Shown here piece by piece: positions 25,623 through 33,656 of a stretch of 64,000 bases of DNA. The notes below the pieces were generated by a model. That model made no database searches. It saw only the letters and a program-made list of their open reading frames with translations, and had not been told where the DNA came from. This stretch comes from WHSW01 sp963821025 (GTDB lineage Bacteria > Actinomycetota > Thermoleophilia > Solirubrobacterales > 70-9), in contig CAWGCG010000003.1 of assembly GCA_963821025.1 (NCBI GenBank), forward strand, positions 1,116,001 through 1,180,000, given 5' to 3'. Made by a program: the position numbers and the translations under genes. The stretch's first letter is position 1. The number at the start of each line of letters is the position of its first letter.

Positions 25623-26828
25623 TCAGGCATCCGCGGCGGCAACTCCGTTCGCGACCCGGGCGCGGCCGTTGGAGCCCATGCCGACTTCCTGCGACCGTTG
25701 CAGCTGCTTGCCCTCGGTCTGTAGCGCCGGGGCCACCATCACCTCGGCGCGCTGGAAGTCGCGGATGTCCTCATAGCCGCAGGTGGCCATCGAGGTGCGC
25801 AGAGCACCGATCAGGTTGAAGGTGCCGTCGTTCTCGTGCGCAGGCCCCATCAGGATCTGCTCGAGGGTGCCGTCCTGGTCGGTCGCCACCCGGGTCCCGC
25901 GCGGCAACGACGGGTGGAAGGTCGCCATTCCCCAGTGGAAGCCGCGCCCCGGGGCCTCCTTGGCGCGCGCCAGCGGTGAGCCGACCATGACCGCGTCGGC
26001 GCCGCAGGTGATCGCCTTCGAGAGGTCGCCGCCGGTGCGCATGCCGCCGTCGGCGATCACGTTGCAATAGGCGCCCGTCTCGAGCATGTGCTGCGAGCGA
26101 GCCGCGGCCACGTCGGCGATCGCGGTCGCCTGCGGGACTCCGAGACCGAGCACCCCGCGGGTCGTGCAGGCAGCGCCGGGCCCGACCCCTACCAGGACCC
26201 CGACCGCGCCGGTGCGCATCAGGTGCAGCCCGGTCGCATACGAGGCGCAGCCGCCCATCACGCAGGGGACCGGCACCTCGGCGGTGAACTCCTTCAGGTT
26301 TAGCGGCTGGGTCTTGGTCGAGACGTGCTCGGCCGAGATCACCGTGCCCTGGATCACGAGGATGTCGAGGCCGGCCTCGATCGCGACCTCATAGAGCTCG
26401 CTCACCCGTTGCGGGGTCAGCGAGCCGGCGGCGACGGCGCCGGCGGCCTTGATCTCCTCGACCCGCTGAGCGATCAGCTCGGGCTTCACCGACTCCTCGT
26501 AGATCTTCTGCATCAGGTGGGTCGCCTGCTCCGGCGGCGCGGCGGCGATCTCCTCCAGCTTGGCCTCGGCGTCCTCGTAGCGGCTCCAGATCCCCTCGAG
26601 ATTGAGCACCCCGAGCCCGCCGAGGCGCCCGAGCTCGGCCGCGGTCGCCGGACTGACGACCCCGTCCATCGCCGAGGCGAGCAGCGGCAGCTCGAACCTG
26701 TAGGGGCCCAGCGTCCAGGAGATGTCGACGTCGTCGGGGTCGCGGGTGCGGCGCGACGGCACGATTGCGATGTCATCGAACCCGTAGGCCCGACGGCCCT
26801 TCTTGCCGCGGCCGATCTCTACTTCCAT
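25623..26828 (-). CDS. guaB3: GuaB3-family IMP dehydrogenase-related protein
   Basis: 401 aa, a TIM barrel without the CBS domain pair of classical IMPDH. It starts MEVEIGRGKKGRRAYGF, the standard GuaB3 opening. The active-site loop is GVGPGAACTTRGVLGLG, with the catalytic Cys in place. VIADGGMRTGGDLSKAI and VMVGSPLARAKEAPGRG bind phosphate. GuaB3 is an actinobacterial and cyanobacterial paralogue. Most genomes also have a CBS-containing GuaB, not seen here. It probably oxidises IMP to XMP, feeding guaA just downstream. The ATG at 26828 has GGAG nearby. Confidence 0.93.
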   Translation of the reverse strand: MEVEIGRGKKGRRAYGFDDIAIVPSRRTRDPDDVDISWTLGPYRFELPLLASAMDGVVSPATAAELGRLGGLGVLNLEGIWSRYEDAEAKLEEIAAAPPEQATHLMQKIYEESVKPELIAQRVEEIKAAGAVAAGSLTPQRVSELYEVAIEAGLDILVIQGTVISAEHVSTKTQPLNLKEFTAEVPVPCVMGGCASYATGLHLMRTGAVGVLVGVGPGAACTTRGVLGLGVPQATAIADVAAARSQHMLETGAYCNVIADGGMRTGGDLSKAITCGADAVMVGSPLARAKEAPGRGFHWGMATFHPSLPRGTRVATDQDGTLEQILMGPAHENDGTFNLIGALRTSMATCGYEDIRDFQRAEVMVAPALQTEGKQLQRSQEVGMGSNGRARVANGVAAADA

Positions 26829-26859
26829 CTCGCTCCAAACCTAGGGATGTTCGCGGACG

Positions 26860-26881
26860 AAAAAAGCCCCTCGGAAGGGGC
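26860..26881 (-). terminator. Terminator-like hairpin upstream of guaB3
   Basis: On the minus strand: GCCCCT, loop TCCG, AGGGGC (6-bp GC-rich stem) followed directly by six T residues. It lies 110 nt after the pfkB stop but only 32 nt before the guaB3 start. It may end pfkB transcription or act as an attenuator for guaB3. A candidate -10 (TATCAT, 26934-26939) and a perfect 7-bp hairpin (GACCTCG/CGAGGTC, 26909-26927) precede it. Confidence 0.8.
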
Positions 26882-26990
26882 CGGTGAAGCCGCTGTTTGC
26901 GACCCCGCGACCTCGCGCAACGAGGTCCCCGCGATGATAACACCGGTCAACCGGGTGGCTTCGGGCTTCGAATCGGCGCCGATCGGGTCC

Positions 26991-27974
26991 TCACTCGACC
27001 AGGGCGCCGCTCGACTGCGCCGCCCGGCCCCCCGAGTCGAGCTCGACCACGTCGATCCGCGGCAGCAGCCGCTCGACCTCGCGCGGGGCCAGCATCCCAG
27101 CGCCGAAGTGCTGGGTCGACTCCGCGCCGCAGGCGACGCCGAAGGCCAGGCAATCGGCCGGGCTCGACCCCTCGAAGCGGGCGCCGACGTAGCCGGCGAG
27201 GAAGGCGTCGCCCGAGCCCACTGTGGCGATCGGCTCGAGCGGCTCGATCCCGACCTCATAGCGCCGTCGCCCCTGCCCGGATCCGACCGCCGCGGTGCAC
27301 CCGTACTCGGTGGTCACGATCGCCTCCTCGGCGCCCATCTCGAGCAGTCCCGCGATCCCGAGCGCCACGTCCTCGGGCTCGTTGAACTCGTGCCCGACCA
27401 CCGCCTCGGCCTCAGCGGCGTTCGGCGCGACCACCGCCGGCTCGGCGCGCAGGCCGGCGCGCATCGGCTCGCCGTCGGTGTCGAGGACGGTCAGCACCCC
27501 GAGCCCGCGCAATCCCTCGATCAGCCGCCCGTAGATCTCCGCCGGCGCCCCGGGCGGAACGCTGCCGGCGAGCACGCAGATGCTCGAGCCGCGCGCCAGG
27601 TAGAGCAGTTTGTCGGCGAAGGCCTCGATCTCGGCCGCACCGACCTCGGGACCACGCTCGTTGATCTCGGTCTGCTCGCCTGTGGTCGGGTCGACGATCG
27701 CCAGATTGGTGCGCGACTCGCCCTCGATCCGGGTGAAGTCGTGGAGAATCGCCTCCTCGTCGAGTTGCTCGAGGATCCGCGTCCCGACCGCGCCGCCGGC
27801 GAGACCGGTCGCGATCACCGGCTTGCCGAGCAGTTTCAGCGCCCGGGCGACGTTGACGCCCTTCCCGCCGGCCACGGTCCTCGACTCGACCGCGCGATGG
27901 CGCTGGCCGAGTCGGAAGTTTGGAACCGCGACGGTGCGATCGATCGCGGCGTTGAGGGTAACCGTGAGGATCAC
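26991..27974 (-). CDS. PfkB-family sugar kinase, 1-phosphofructokinase-like
   Basis: 327 aa, ribokinase fold. VTLNAAIDRTVAVPNF and GGKGVNVARALKLLG are the N-terminal signature of the FruK/LacC subgroup. The C-terminal ATVGSGDAFLAGYVG has the catalytic Asp and anion hole. It should phosphorylate a sugar phosphate such as fructose-1-phosphate or tagatose-6-phosphate. No fru PTS genes are nearby, so the substrate is open. Its start overlaps nothing; the D,D-carboxypeptidase gene ends 52 nt upstream. Confidence 0.87.
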   Translation of the reverse strand: MILTVTLNAAIDRTVAVPNFRLGQRHRAVESRTVAGGKGVNVARALKLLGKPVIATGLAGGAVGTRILEQLDEEAILHDFTRIEGESRTNLAIVDPTTGEQTEINERGPEVGAAEIEAFADKLLYLARGSSICVLAGSVPPGAPAEIYGRLIEGLRGLGVLTVLDTDGEPMRAGLRAEPAVVAPNAAEAEAVVGHEFNEPEDVALGIAGLLEMGAEEAIVTTEYGCTAAVGSGQGRRRYEVGIEPLEPIATVGSGDAFLAGYVGARFEGSSPADCLAFGVACGAESTQHFGAGMLAPREVERLLPRIDVVELDSGGRAAQSSGALVE

Positions 27975-28025
27975 TGGTCGTTCACCGTCAGAGGCTATGG
28001 CACCGCCGGACCCGCTGCAGCCGGG

Positions 28026-29267
28026 TCAGCTGCGGCGCCGGTCATAGATCATCAGCCCGGCGGCGAATACCGCCGCCAGCACGCCGATCGCGATCAGCCA
28101 AGCGAGCAGGCGGGGCCCGGGGACCGCGCTGTCGAAACGCTCGAGCGTGCTCGCCTCCGGGACCCGCTGTGCCGCCTCGAGCGCCACCCGCGCGATCGGC
28201 TCGCCGTCGACGGTCACCGTCGCGCGCCCGAGCCGCTCGCCGCGCTCGATCGGGCCCTCGACCTCCACGGGCGCGTCGACGATCGTCCGCACCCGCTGTC
28301 CCTTGCGCACCGAGAGGGCCACCCGCTCGGAGGCGAGCAGGCCGAGCGCTCGATCTTGGAAGCGCACCGTGCTCTCGGCCTCGCGCTCGCCCTCGCGGAC
28401 GACGATCTCGCGCGAGTAGAGCGAGAGCCCGTAATCGAGCAGCGCCAGGGTCCCCGAGTCGCGATCGGACTCGGTCGGAGCACCCAGGACCACCGAGACC
28501 ATCTCGACGCCGGGTCCTTCGGCCGAGCCCACCAGGACGTTGGCGGCGCCGAGCGTGTAGCCCGTCTTGACCCCGTTGACGTAGGGCACCGTGCGGACCA
28601 GGTTGTTGCGGTTGACCACCGTGCGCGGCCTGGCCCCGGAGCGCAGGACGGCCTCCGGAGTGTCGAAGATCCGCCGAAAGACCGGATCGGTGCGCAGCTC
28701 GATCGCCAGGTCGGCGAGGTCCTCGGCGCTCGAGTAGTTGCCGGGCTCGTCGAGGCCGATCGGGTTGGCGTAGGAGGTGTCGTCGAGGCCGAGCATGGCG
28801 GCGGCGCGATTCATCCGGCGCACGAACGCCGGCTCGGAGCCCGCCGCCCCCTCGGCCAGGGCGAGCGCCGCGTCGTTGCCGGAGGCGAGCAACAGCCCGT
28901 AGAGCAGATCGCGTACCTCGATCCGCTCGCCCTGCTCGAGGCCGAGCAACGACTCCGCCGGGGAGATCGGCACGTAGGCGGGCGCGACCACGGTCTCGCC
29001 GAGTCCGAGCGCCTTCCTGGCGACGAAGGCCGTCATCAGCTTGGTCGTCGAGGCGATCGGATAGGACGACTTCGCCCGGTGCGCTGCCAGCACCTCCCCG
29101 TCGGCCGCATCGACGAGGATCCAGGCGCGGGCGTTGGGCGCGGGCGGCGGGTCGGCGGCGACGGCGGGCGCCGATGCGAACGCGGTCAGCGCCAGTGCCG
29201 ATGCGAGGACGGCGAGCGCCTGCCGGCGCCCGGGGGCGCTTAGCCGCCCTCGGCGAGCACCTTGCAC
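28026..29267 (-). CDS. D-alanyl-D-alanine carboxypeptidase (PBP5-type)
   Basis: About 413 aa. Signal peptide (RRQALAVLASALALTAFA then AVAA), then a serine peptidase S11 domain with S-x-x-K in ASTTKLMTA, S-x-N in LLASGNDAAL and K-T-G in VNGVKTGYT. A C-terminal beta domain follows, with a final membrane helix (LLAWLIAIGVLAAVFAAG) and a basic tail. It trims the terminal D-Ala from peptidoglycan stem peptides. The GTG at 29267 is chosen because it gives a normal signal peptide; it overlaps the upstream LysM gene by 28 nt. The frame stays open further but with no signal-like start. Confidence 0.9.
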   Translation of the reverse strand: MQGARRGRLSAPGRRQALAVLASALALTAFASAPAVAADPPPAPNARAWILVDAADGEVLAAHRAKSSYPIASTTKLMTAFVARKALGLGETVVAPAYVPISPAESLLGLEQGERIEVRDLLYGLLLASGNDAALALAEGAAGSEPAFVRRMNRAAAMLGLDDTSYANPIGLDEPGNYSSAEDLADLAIELRTDPVFRRIFDTPEAVLRSGARPRTVVNRNNLVRTVPYVNGVKTGYTLGAANVLVGSAEGPGVEMVSVVLGAPTESDRDSGTLALLDYGLSLYSREIVVREGEREAESTVRFQDRALGLLASERVALSVRKGQRVRTIVDAPVEVEGPIERGERLGRATVTVDGEPIARVALEAAQRVPEASTLERFDSAVPGPRLLAWLIAIGVLAAVFAAGLMIYDRRRS

Positions 29268-29629
29268 CCTTCGCGGACCAGGTCGACGCAGGCGTCGACC
29301 TGGATCAGCTGCGGGTCGAGGTTCTCGTTCAACCGCGTGAGGCGTTCGATCGGGATGCAGGTCTTGTCGGCGACCACGCTCAGGTCCTCGCCCGACTTGA
29401 TCACGTAATAGCCATCCTCGACCGCCTGCTCGGCGTCGGGCTGACATCCGGTCGAGGTCGTCTTCTCGCGCTCGCGCTGCTGGCCGTCCTCGTCCGAGCC
29501 GAGCGAACCGGTGATCAGCAGCACCAGAGCGGCGGTGACCAGCGCCAGCGCCAAGGGCGCCAGGATTCGCGCCGTCCAGCTCGACGGCTTGGGGTCCGAC
29601 GGACGTGGCTCGGGGCCCCGCGCTTCCAT
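29240..29629 (-). CDS. LysM-domain membrane protein
   Basis: 129 aa. A proline-rich cytoplasmic N-terminus, one membrane helix (ILAPLALALVTAALVLLI, about residues 22-39), a charged linker and a C-terminal LysM-like module (GYYVIKSGEDLSVVADKT; LNENLDPQLIQV). Three cysteines (CQPD, TCIP, ACVD, plus GCKV) may form disulphides outside the cell. LysM binds peptidoglycan GlcNAc. It overlaps the D,D-carboxypeptidase gene, so the two products may act together at the wall. Confidence 0.8.
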   Translation of the reverse strand: MEARGPEPRPSDPKPSSWTARILAPLALALVTAALVLLITGSLGSDEDGQQREREKTTSTGCQPDAEQAVEDGYYVIKSGEDLSVVADKTCIPIERLTRLNENLDPQLIQVDACVDLVREGCKVLAEGG

Positions 29630-29679
29630 CGAGCCCGCAATCGTAGGCGCTCATTCGTGCCCCGTACTCGGCGTAACGC

Positions 29680-30576
29680 TCAGCGGGCGGAGCTTTGCGC
29701 AACGGCCCAGACCTGGTCGCGCAGCCGCGCCGCCGCAGCCCCCGGATCGTCGGCGCCGGCGAGCGAGCGCGAGGCGGTGACCAGCGCCGATGCAGGGTTG
29801 GCGGTGAACGCCGCTCCGAGCCGGCCGACATCGCCGCCCTGCGCCCCGACGCCGGGGATCAGGAAGATCGCGCTCGGCATCAACTCGCGCAGGCGAGCGA
29901 GAAAGCGCGGCTCGGTCGCTCCGACGACCGCCCCCATGCCGCTGAGCTCGCCCTCGCCCGCCAGACGGCTCGAGCGCGCGGCCACCAAAGCGGCGATTCG
30001 CTCATGAAACGGCGACCCCGCGCTGTCGGCGTCCAGCAGGTCCACGGCACCGGGATTCGAGCTCCGAACCAGCACGAACAGCCCCGCTCCGGTGATCGCC
30101 GCCGCCTCGATCAGAGGTTCGAGCGCGTCGCCGCCGAGCAGCGGGTTGACGGTCGCCGCATCGGCTCCGAGGCCGGCCACCGAGCCCCAGGGCGTCTCGA
30201 GGCCGCCGAACAACGCCTCGGCGTAGGCGGCGGCGCTGACCGCGACGTCGCCGCGCTTGCCGTCGGCGATCAGCAGCAGATCCGCATCGCGGGCGGCGAG
30301 CGCCACCTGCTCGAGCGCCCGCCATCCGGCGGCACCGAGGCGCTCGAAGCAGGCGAGCTGGGGCTTGACCGCGACGCATGCTTCCCCGGCGCGATCGATC
30401 AGCTCGCGCGAGTGGGCGACGACCGCCTCCGACGCGGCCTCGGCCGGCGAGGAGTCCCGCTCGCCGGCTCGAGGCCGCGCCCGCAGCGCGGAGGGGTCGG
30501 GATCGATGCCCAGGCAGACCTGGCTGCCCCGCTCCTCGACGAGCGCGGCGAGCCGATCGGCGAAGGGCGCGGCCAG
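29680..30576 (-). CDS. pyrF: Orotidine 5'-phosphate decarboxylase (PyrF type 2), non-canonical start
   Basis: About 298 aa. It decarboxylates OMP to UMP. CLGIDPDPSALR, ACVAVKPQLACFERLG, the catalytic D-x-K-x-x-D in IADGKRGD and IFLIPGVGAQGGDV are present. The usual ORF start (ATG 30306) would remove the first third, including CLGIDPDP and VKPQLACFE. Going upstream I find no in-frame ATG, GTG or TTG before reading into the HU gene. The best start is the CTG at 30576, 5 nt after the HU stop, giving LAAPFADRLAALVEERG. Initiation is therefore probably at a rare CTG, perhaps coupled to HU translation. Confidence 0.85.
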   Translation of the reverse strand: MAAPFADRLAALVEERGSQVCLGIDPDPSALRARPRAGERDSSPAEAASEAVVAHSRELIDRAGEACVAVKPQLACFERLGAAGWRALEQVALAARDADLLLIADGKRGDVAVSAAAYAEALFGGLETPWGSVAGLGADAATVNPLLGGDALEPLIEAAAITGAGLFVLVRSSNPGAVDLLDADSAGSPFHERIAALVAARSSRLAGEGELSGMGAVVGATEPRFLARLRELMPSAIFLIPGVGAQGGDVGRLGAAFTANPASALVTASRSLAGADDPGAAAARLRDQVWAVAQSSAR

Positions 30577-30580
30577 GCGG

Positions 30581-30853
30581 TTAGCCCTTGACCTTCGACT
30601 TGAGCCCGGCGCCGGCCGAGAACTTCGGCACCCGTCCGCCGGCGATCGTGATTCGCTCGCCGGTGCGCGGGTTCACGCCCTGGCGGGGGCCGCGCTCGGC
30701 GACGCTGAACTTGCCGAACCCGGTGAAGTTCACGTCACCACCGCCGACCAGCGTGCTCGTGATCCCGTCGAGGACGGTCTCGACCGCATCCCCCGCCGCC
30801 TTCTTCGAGTCGAAGTCACCGGCGATGCTCTCTACGAATTCACCCTTGGTCAA
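30581..30853 (-). CDS. hup: HU-family DNA-binding protein
   Basis: 90 aa. VNFTGFGKFSVAERGPRQGVNPRTGE is the HU/IHF core with the beta-arm (GVNPRTGE) that wraps the minor groove. It compacts and bends DNA as a dimer. It lacks the lysine-rich tail of Streptomyces HupS or mycobacterial HU. It starts at TTG (30853) with a strong SD AGGAGG 7 nt upstream. The stop overlaps the region where pyrF starts, so the two may be coupled. Confidence 0.95.
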   Translation of the reverse strand: MTKGEFVESIAGDFDSKKAAGDAVETVLDGITSTLVGGGDVNFTGFGKFSVAERGPRQGVNPRTGERITIAGGRVPKFSAGAGLKSKVKG

Positions 30854-30886
30854 TGTCTTTCCTCCTCATCGAGTGGTCGGCCGCGC

Positions 30887-30917
30887 AACATAACAGCGGC
30901 CCTAGACGGCTTGTCCA
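30887..30917 (-). promoter_or_regulatory. Candidate promoter of hup
   Basis: On the minus strand TGGACA (30912-30917) and TATGTT (30887-30892) with a 19-nt spacer (18 nt to TTATGT). It is followed by a short AT-richer leader and the AGGAGG site at 30861-30866. It lies in the 107-nt gap between argS and hup. Good hexamers, slightly long spacer. Confidence 0.5.
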
Positions 30918-30960
30918 TGCGCCCCCGGCGCGTGGGCCCGGGGCGCCCGCGATCGCGGGG

Positions 30961-32622
30961 CTACATCCGCTCCGGGGCGCCGACGCCGATCAGCGCCAGG
31001 GTCTCGGCGATCGTCGCCTTCGCGGCGACGCAGAGCGCGAGCCTGGCCGCCTCGAGTCCCTTCGGCTCGGCCCCGACCACCCGGCAGTCGCGGTAGAAGG
31101 CGTGAAAGTCGGCGGCGGTGGCCGTTGCGTAGGCGCAGAGGCGATGCGGGGCGCGCCGTGATGCCGCGGTCTCGACCTGACCCGCAAACTCGAGCAGCCG
31201 CCGGACGAGGGCGCGCTCGGCCGGCTCTCCGGCAGTCGCCAGCGCCTCCTCGGCGCTTGCCGCTGCGGCGGTCGCTTCGCCGTCAACAGCGGCGGCGACG
31301 CCCTCGGCCGCGGCCTTGCGGAGGATGCTCGCCAGCCGTGCGTGCGCATACTGCACGTAGTAGACCGGGTTGTCCTGCGAGGCCGAGCGGGCGAGCTCGA
31401 GGTCGATGTCGATCGCGGTGTCGTGGCTGCGCTGGACCATGAAGAAGCGGGCCGCGTCGACTCCGATGTCCTCGACCAGCTCGTCGAGGGTGACGAAGTC
31501 GCCGCGGCGCTTCGACATCCGCGCGCGCTGGCCGCCCTCGACCACGCTGACCATCTGCACGATCGCCGCCTCGAATCGCTCGGGATCGACGCCGAGCGCC
31601 GCCAGCGCCGCCCGCATCCGCGGCACGTATCCATGGTGGTCGGCGCCGAGCACGTTGATCAGGCGGTCGGCCCCGCGCTCGATCTTGTCCACGTGATAGG
31701 CGATGTCGGGGGCGAAGTAGGTGAGCTCGCCGTCCTTGCGGATCAGCACCCGGTCCTTGTCGTCGCCGAAGTCGCTGGTTCGCAGCCAGAGCGCTCCCTC
31801 GCTCTGATAGACGTGGCCACGGCCGCGGAGCTCGTCGAGCGCCCGCTCGGCCCGGCCGGACTCGCGCATGGTGCGCTCCGACGACCAGGTGTCGAACACC
31901 ACCCGGAACCGTTTCAGGCTCGCCTCGATCCGGTCGCGCATCGCGGCGGTCGCGAGCCGCGCGAGCCGGTCCGGGTCGTCCGCGCCCGCGCCCGCCGCGG
32001 CCAGCTCGCCGGCGAGCTCGCTGACGTACTCGGCGCCGTAGCCGTCCTCGGGCGGCTCGACCCCGCGCATCCGGGCGGCGATCGAGTCGGCGAACAGGTC
32101 CACCTGGGTGCCGGCGTCGTTGAGGTAGTACTCGCGCTCGACGGTCTCCCCGGCGGCCTCGAGCAGTCGCGCCAGCGAGTCGCCGAAGGCCGCTCCGCGA
32201 CCCCCCGCCACGGTCACCGGGCCGGTCGGATTGGCGCTCACGAATTCGACCAGGACCCGCTCGGATCCGTCACGGCGCGGCAGCGCCGCCCCGCGGGAGA
32301 GCAGCCCAACGGTCGCCTCGCGGTACCAGCGATCGGCGAGGAAGAGGTTGAGGAAACCCGGGCCGGCGACCTCGATCCGCTCGGCGCGCGGGCCGAGCCG
32401 GCCCTCGAGCTCGGTGCGCAGGCGCTCGGCCACCTCGCGCGGCGATGAGCCGGCGGTCGGCGCCAGCAGCATCGCCGCGTTGGTCGAGTAGTCGCCGAGC
32501 TCGGCCTTGGGCGGGCGCTCGAGCGTCAGCCGCGGTCCGCTGGCGGCGTCGATCTCCGCCGCGACCTGCTCGACCACGGCCCGCAGCTCGGCGAGCGCGT
32601 CGGATCGGGGCGTGGTGGCCAT
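30961..32622 (-). CDS. argS: Arginyl-tRNA synthetase with degenerate HIGH motif
   Basis: 553 aa, class I synthetase. The region SANPTGPVTVAGGRGAAFGD aligns with the HIGH loop of ArgRS (typically NPTGPLHVGHGRG) but has Thr and Gly in place of the two histidines. The MSKRRGDFVTLDEL loop (KMSKS equivalent) is intact. The C-terminal DALR anticodon domain (YVQYAHARLASILRKA; ends GVGAPERM) is present, and so is the Add-1 N-terminal part. The rest is full length. It may be active with an altered ATP-binding loop, as the enzyme is essential and no second copy is in the window. Confidence 0.93.
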   Translation of the reverse strand: MATTPRSDALAELRAVVEQVAAEIDAASGPRLTLERPPKAELGDYSTNAAMLLAPTAGSSPREVAERLRTELEGRLGPRAERIEVAGPGFLNLFLADRWYREATVGLLSRGAALPRRDGSERVLVEFVSANPTGPVTVAGGRGAAFGDSLARLLEAAGETVEREYYLNDAGTQVDLFADSIAARMRGVEPPEDGYGAEYVSELAGELAAAGAGADDPDRLARLATAAMRDRIEASLKRFRVVFDTWSSERTMRESGRAERALDELRGRGHVYQSEGALWLRTSDFGDDKDRVLIRKDGELTYFAPDIAYHVDKIERGADRLINVLGADHHGYVPRMRAALAALGVDPERFEAAIVQMVSVVEGGQRARMSKRRGDFVTLDELVEDIGVDAARFFMVQRSHDTAIDIDLELARSASQDNPVYYVQYAHARLASILRKAAAEGVAAAVDGEATAAAASAEEALATAGEPAERALVRRLLEFAGQVETAASRRAPHRLCAYATATAADFHAFYRDCRVVGAEPKGLEAARLALCVAAKATIAETLALIGVGAPERM

Positions 32623-32710
32623 GCCTCGATACTAGAGGCGTGATCTGGGGGCGTCTCGAGGCCTCCGAGATCGGGAACGCCGACGCCGGGAGCACTAAGC
32701 TGCGGCCCGC

Positions 32711-33643
32711 ATGAAAGCACTGGTAACGGGCGGCGCAGGGTTCATCGGATCGCATCTGGTCGACCGACTGGTGGCGCGCGGCGACGAGGTGGTGGTCCTC
32801 GACAACCTGTCCTCGGGCCGCGCTGAGAACCTCGTCGACGCCTGCGAGAGGGGCGCCGAACTGGTCGAGGGCGACATCGTCCATCGCGAGGCGGTCGCCG
32901 AGGCGTTCGCGCGAGCTCGACCCGAGCTGGTCTGCCACCTGGCCGCCCAGATCGACGTCCGCCGCTCGGTCGACGACCCGGCCTTCGACCTCGGCGTCAA
33001 CGTCGGCGGCACGATCAACCTGCTCGAGGCGGCGCGCCAGGGCGAGGTCTCGCGCTTCCTCCTCGCCTCGACCGGGGGCGCGATCTACGGCGAGGGCGAG
33101 GGCCGCGAGCTGCCGCTCGCCGAGGACTCCGAGTGCCTGCCCGATGCCCCCTATGGCCAGTCCAAGCGGGCTGCCGAAGGCTATCTGGACCTCTACCGCC
33201 GCCTCTACGGGGTCGAGGCGACCGCGCTGCGACTCGGCAACGTCTACGGGCCCCGCCAGGACCCCCACGGCGAGGCCGGGGTGGTCGCGATCTTCAGCAG
33301 CGCCCTGATCGACGGCCGCCGTCCGCGGGTCTTCGGCGACGGCCGGCAGACCCGCGATTACGTCTTCGTCGTCGACGTCGCCGCCGCCTTTCTGGCCGCG
33401 GCGGAGCGCGGCGGAGCGGGCGCCTACAACGTCGGCACGGGTGCCGAGACCAGCGTGCTCGAGCTCGGCCGGCGGATCGCAGGGGTGTCCGAGCTCGAGT
33501 TCGATCCTCAGATGGAGCCGGCGCGCGTGGGCGAGGTGCAGCGGATCTCGATCGACCCCTCCCGGGCCGCGACCGAGCTCGGGTGGCGCGCCGAGCACGA
33601 CCTCGACGGCGGGCTCGAGCTGACCTTCCGTTCGTTCGGCTAG
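32711..33643 (+). CDS. NAD-dependent sugar-nucleotide epimerase/dehydratase (GalE-like)
   Basis: 310 aa, extended SDR family. GGAGFIGSHLVDRL binds NAD. HLAAQIDVRRSV, the Ser in LASTGGAIYG, Tyr-x3-Lys in YGQSKRAAEGY and LRLGNVYGPRQDPH follow the UDP-glucose 4-epimerase pattern. It should convert a UDP- or GDP-sugar, providing donors for the glycosyltransferase that follows 13 nt later. It is divergent from argS across an 88-nt gap. Confidence 0.9.
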   Translation: MKALVTGGAGFIGSHLVDRLVARGDEVVVLDNLSSGRAENLVDACERGAELVEGDIVHREAVAEAFARARPELVCHLAAQIDVRRSVDDPAFDLGVNVGGTINLLEAARQGEVSRFLLASTGGAIYGEGEGRELPLAEDSECLPDAPYGQSKRAAEGYLDLYRRLYGVEATALRLGNVYGPRQDPHGEAGVVAIFSSALIDGRRPRVFGDGRQTRDYVFVVDVAAAFLAAAERGGAGAYNVGTGAETSVLELGRRIAGVSELEFDPQMEPARVGEVQRISIDPSRAATELGWRAEHDLDGGLELTFRSFG

Positions 33644-33656
33644 GAAGCGGGCGGTC

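Noticed and set aside
25427..25642. A 71-codon minus-strand frame between guaB3 and guaA
   Set aside because: It overlaps both genes, has no RBS of its own and no recognisable motif.
26325..29243. A 972-codon open frame on the plus strand
   Set aside because: It is antisense to guaB3, pfkB and the D,D-carboxypeptidase gene, has His/Arg/Asp-rich low-complexity translation and no domain motifs. It is a GC-rich shadow.
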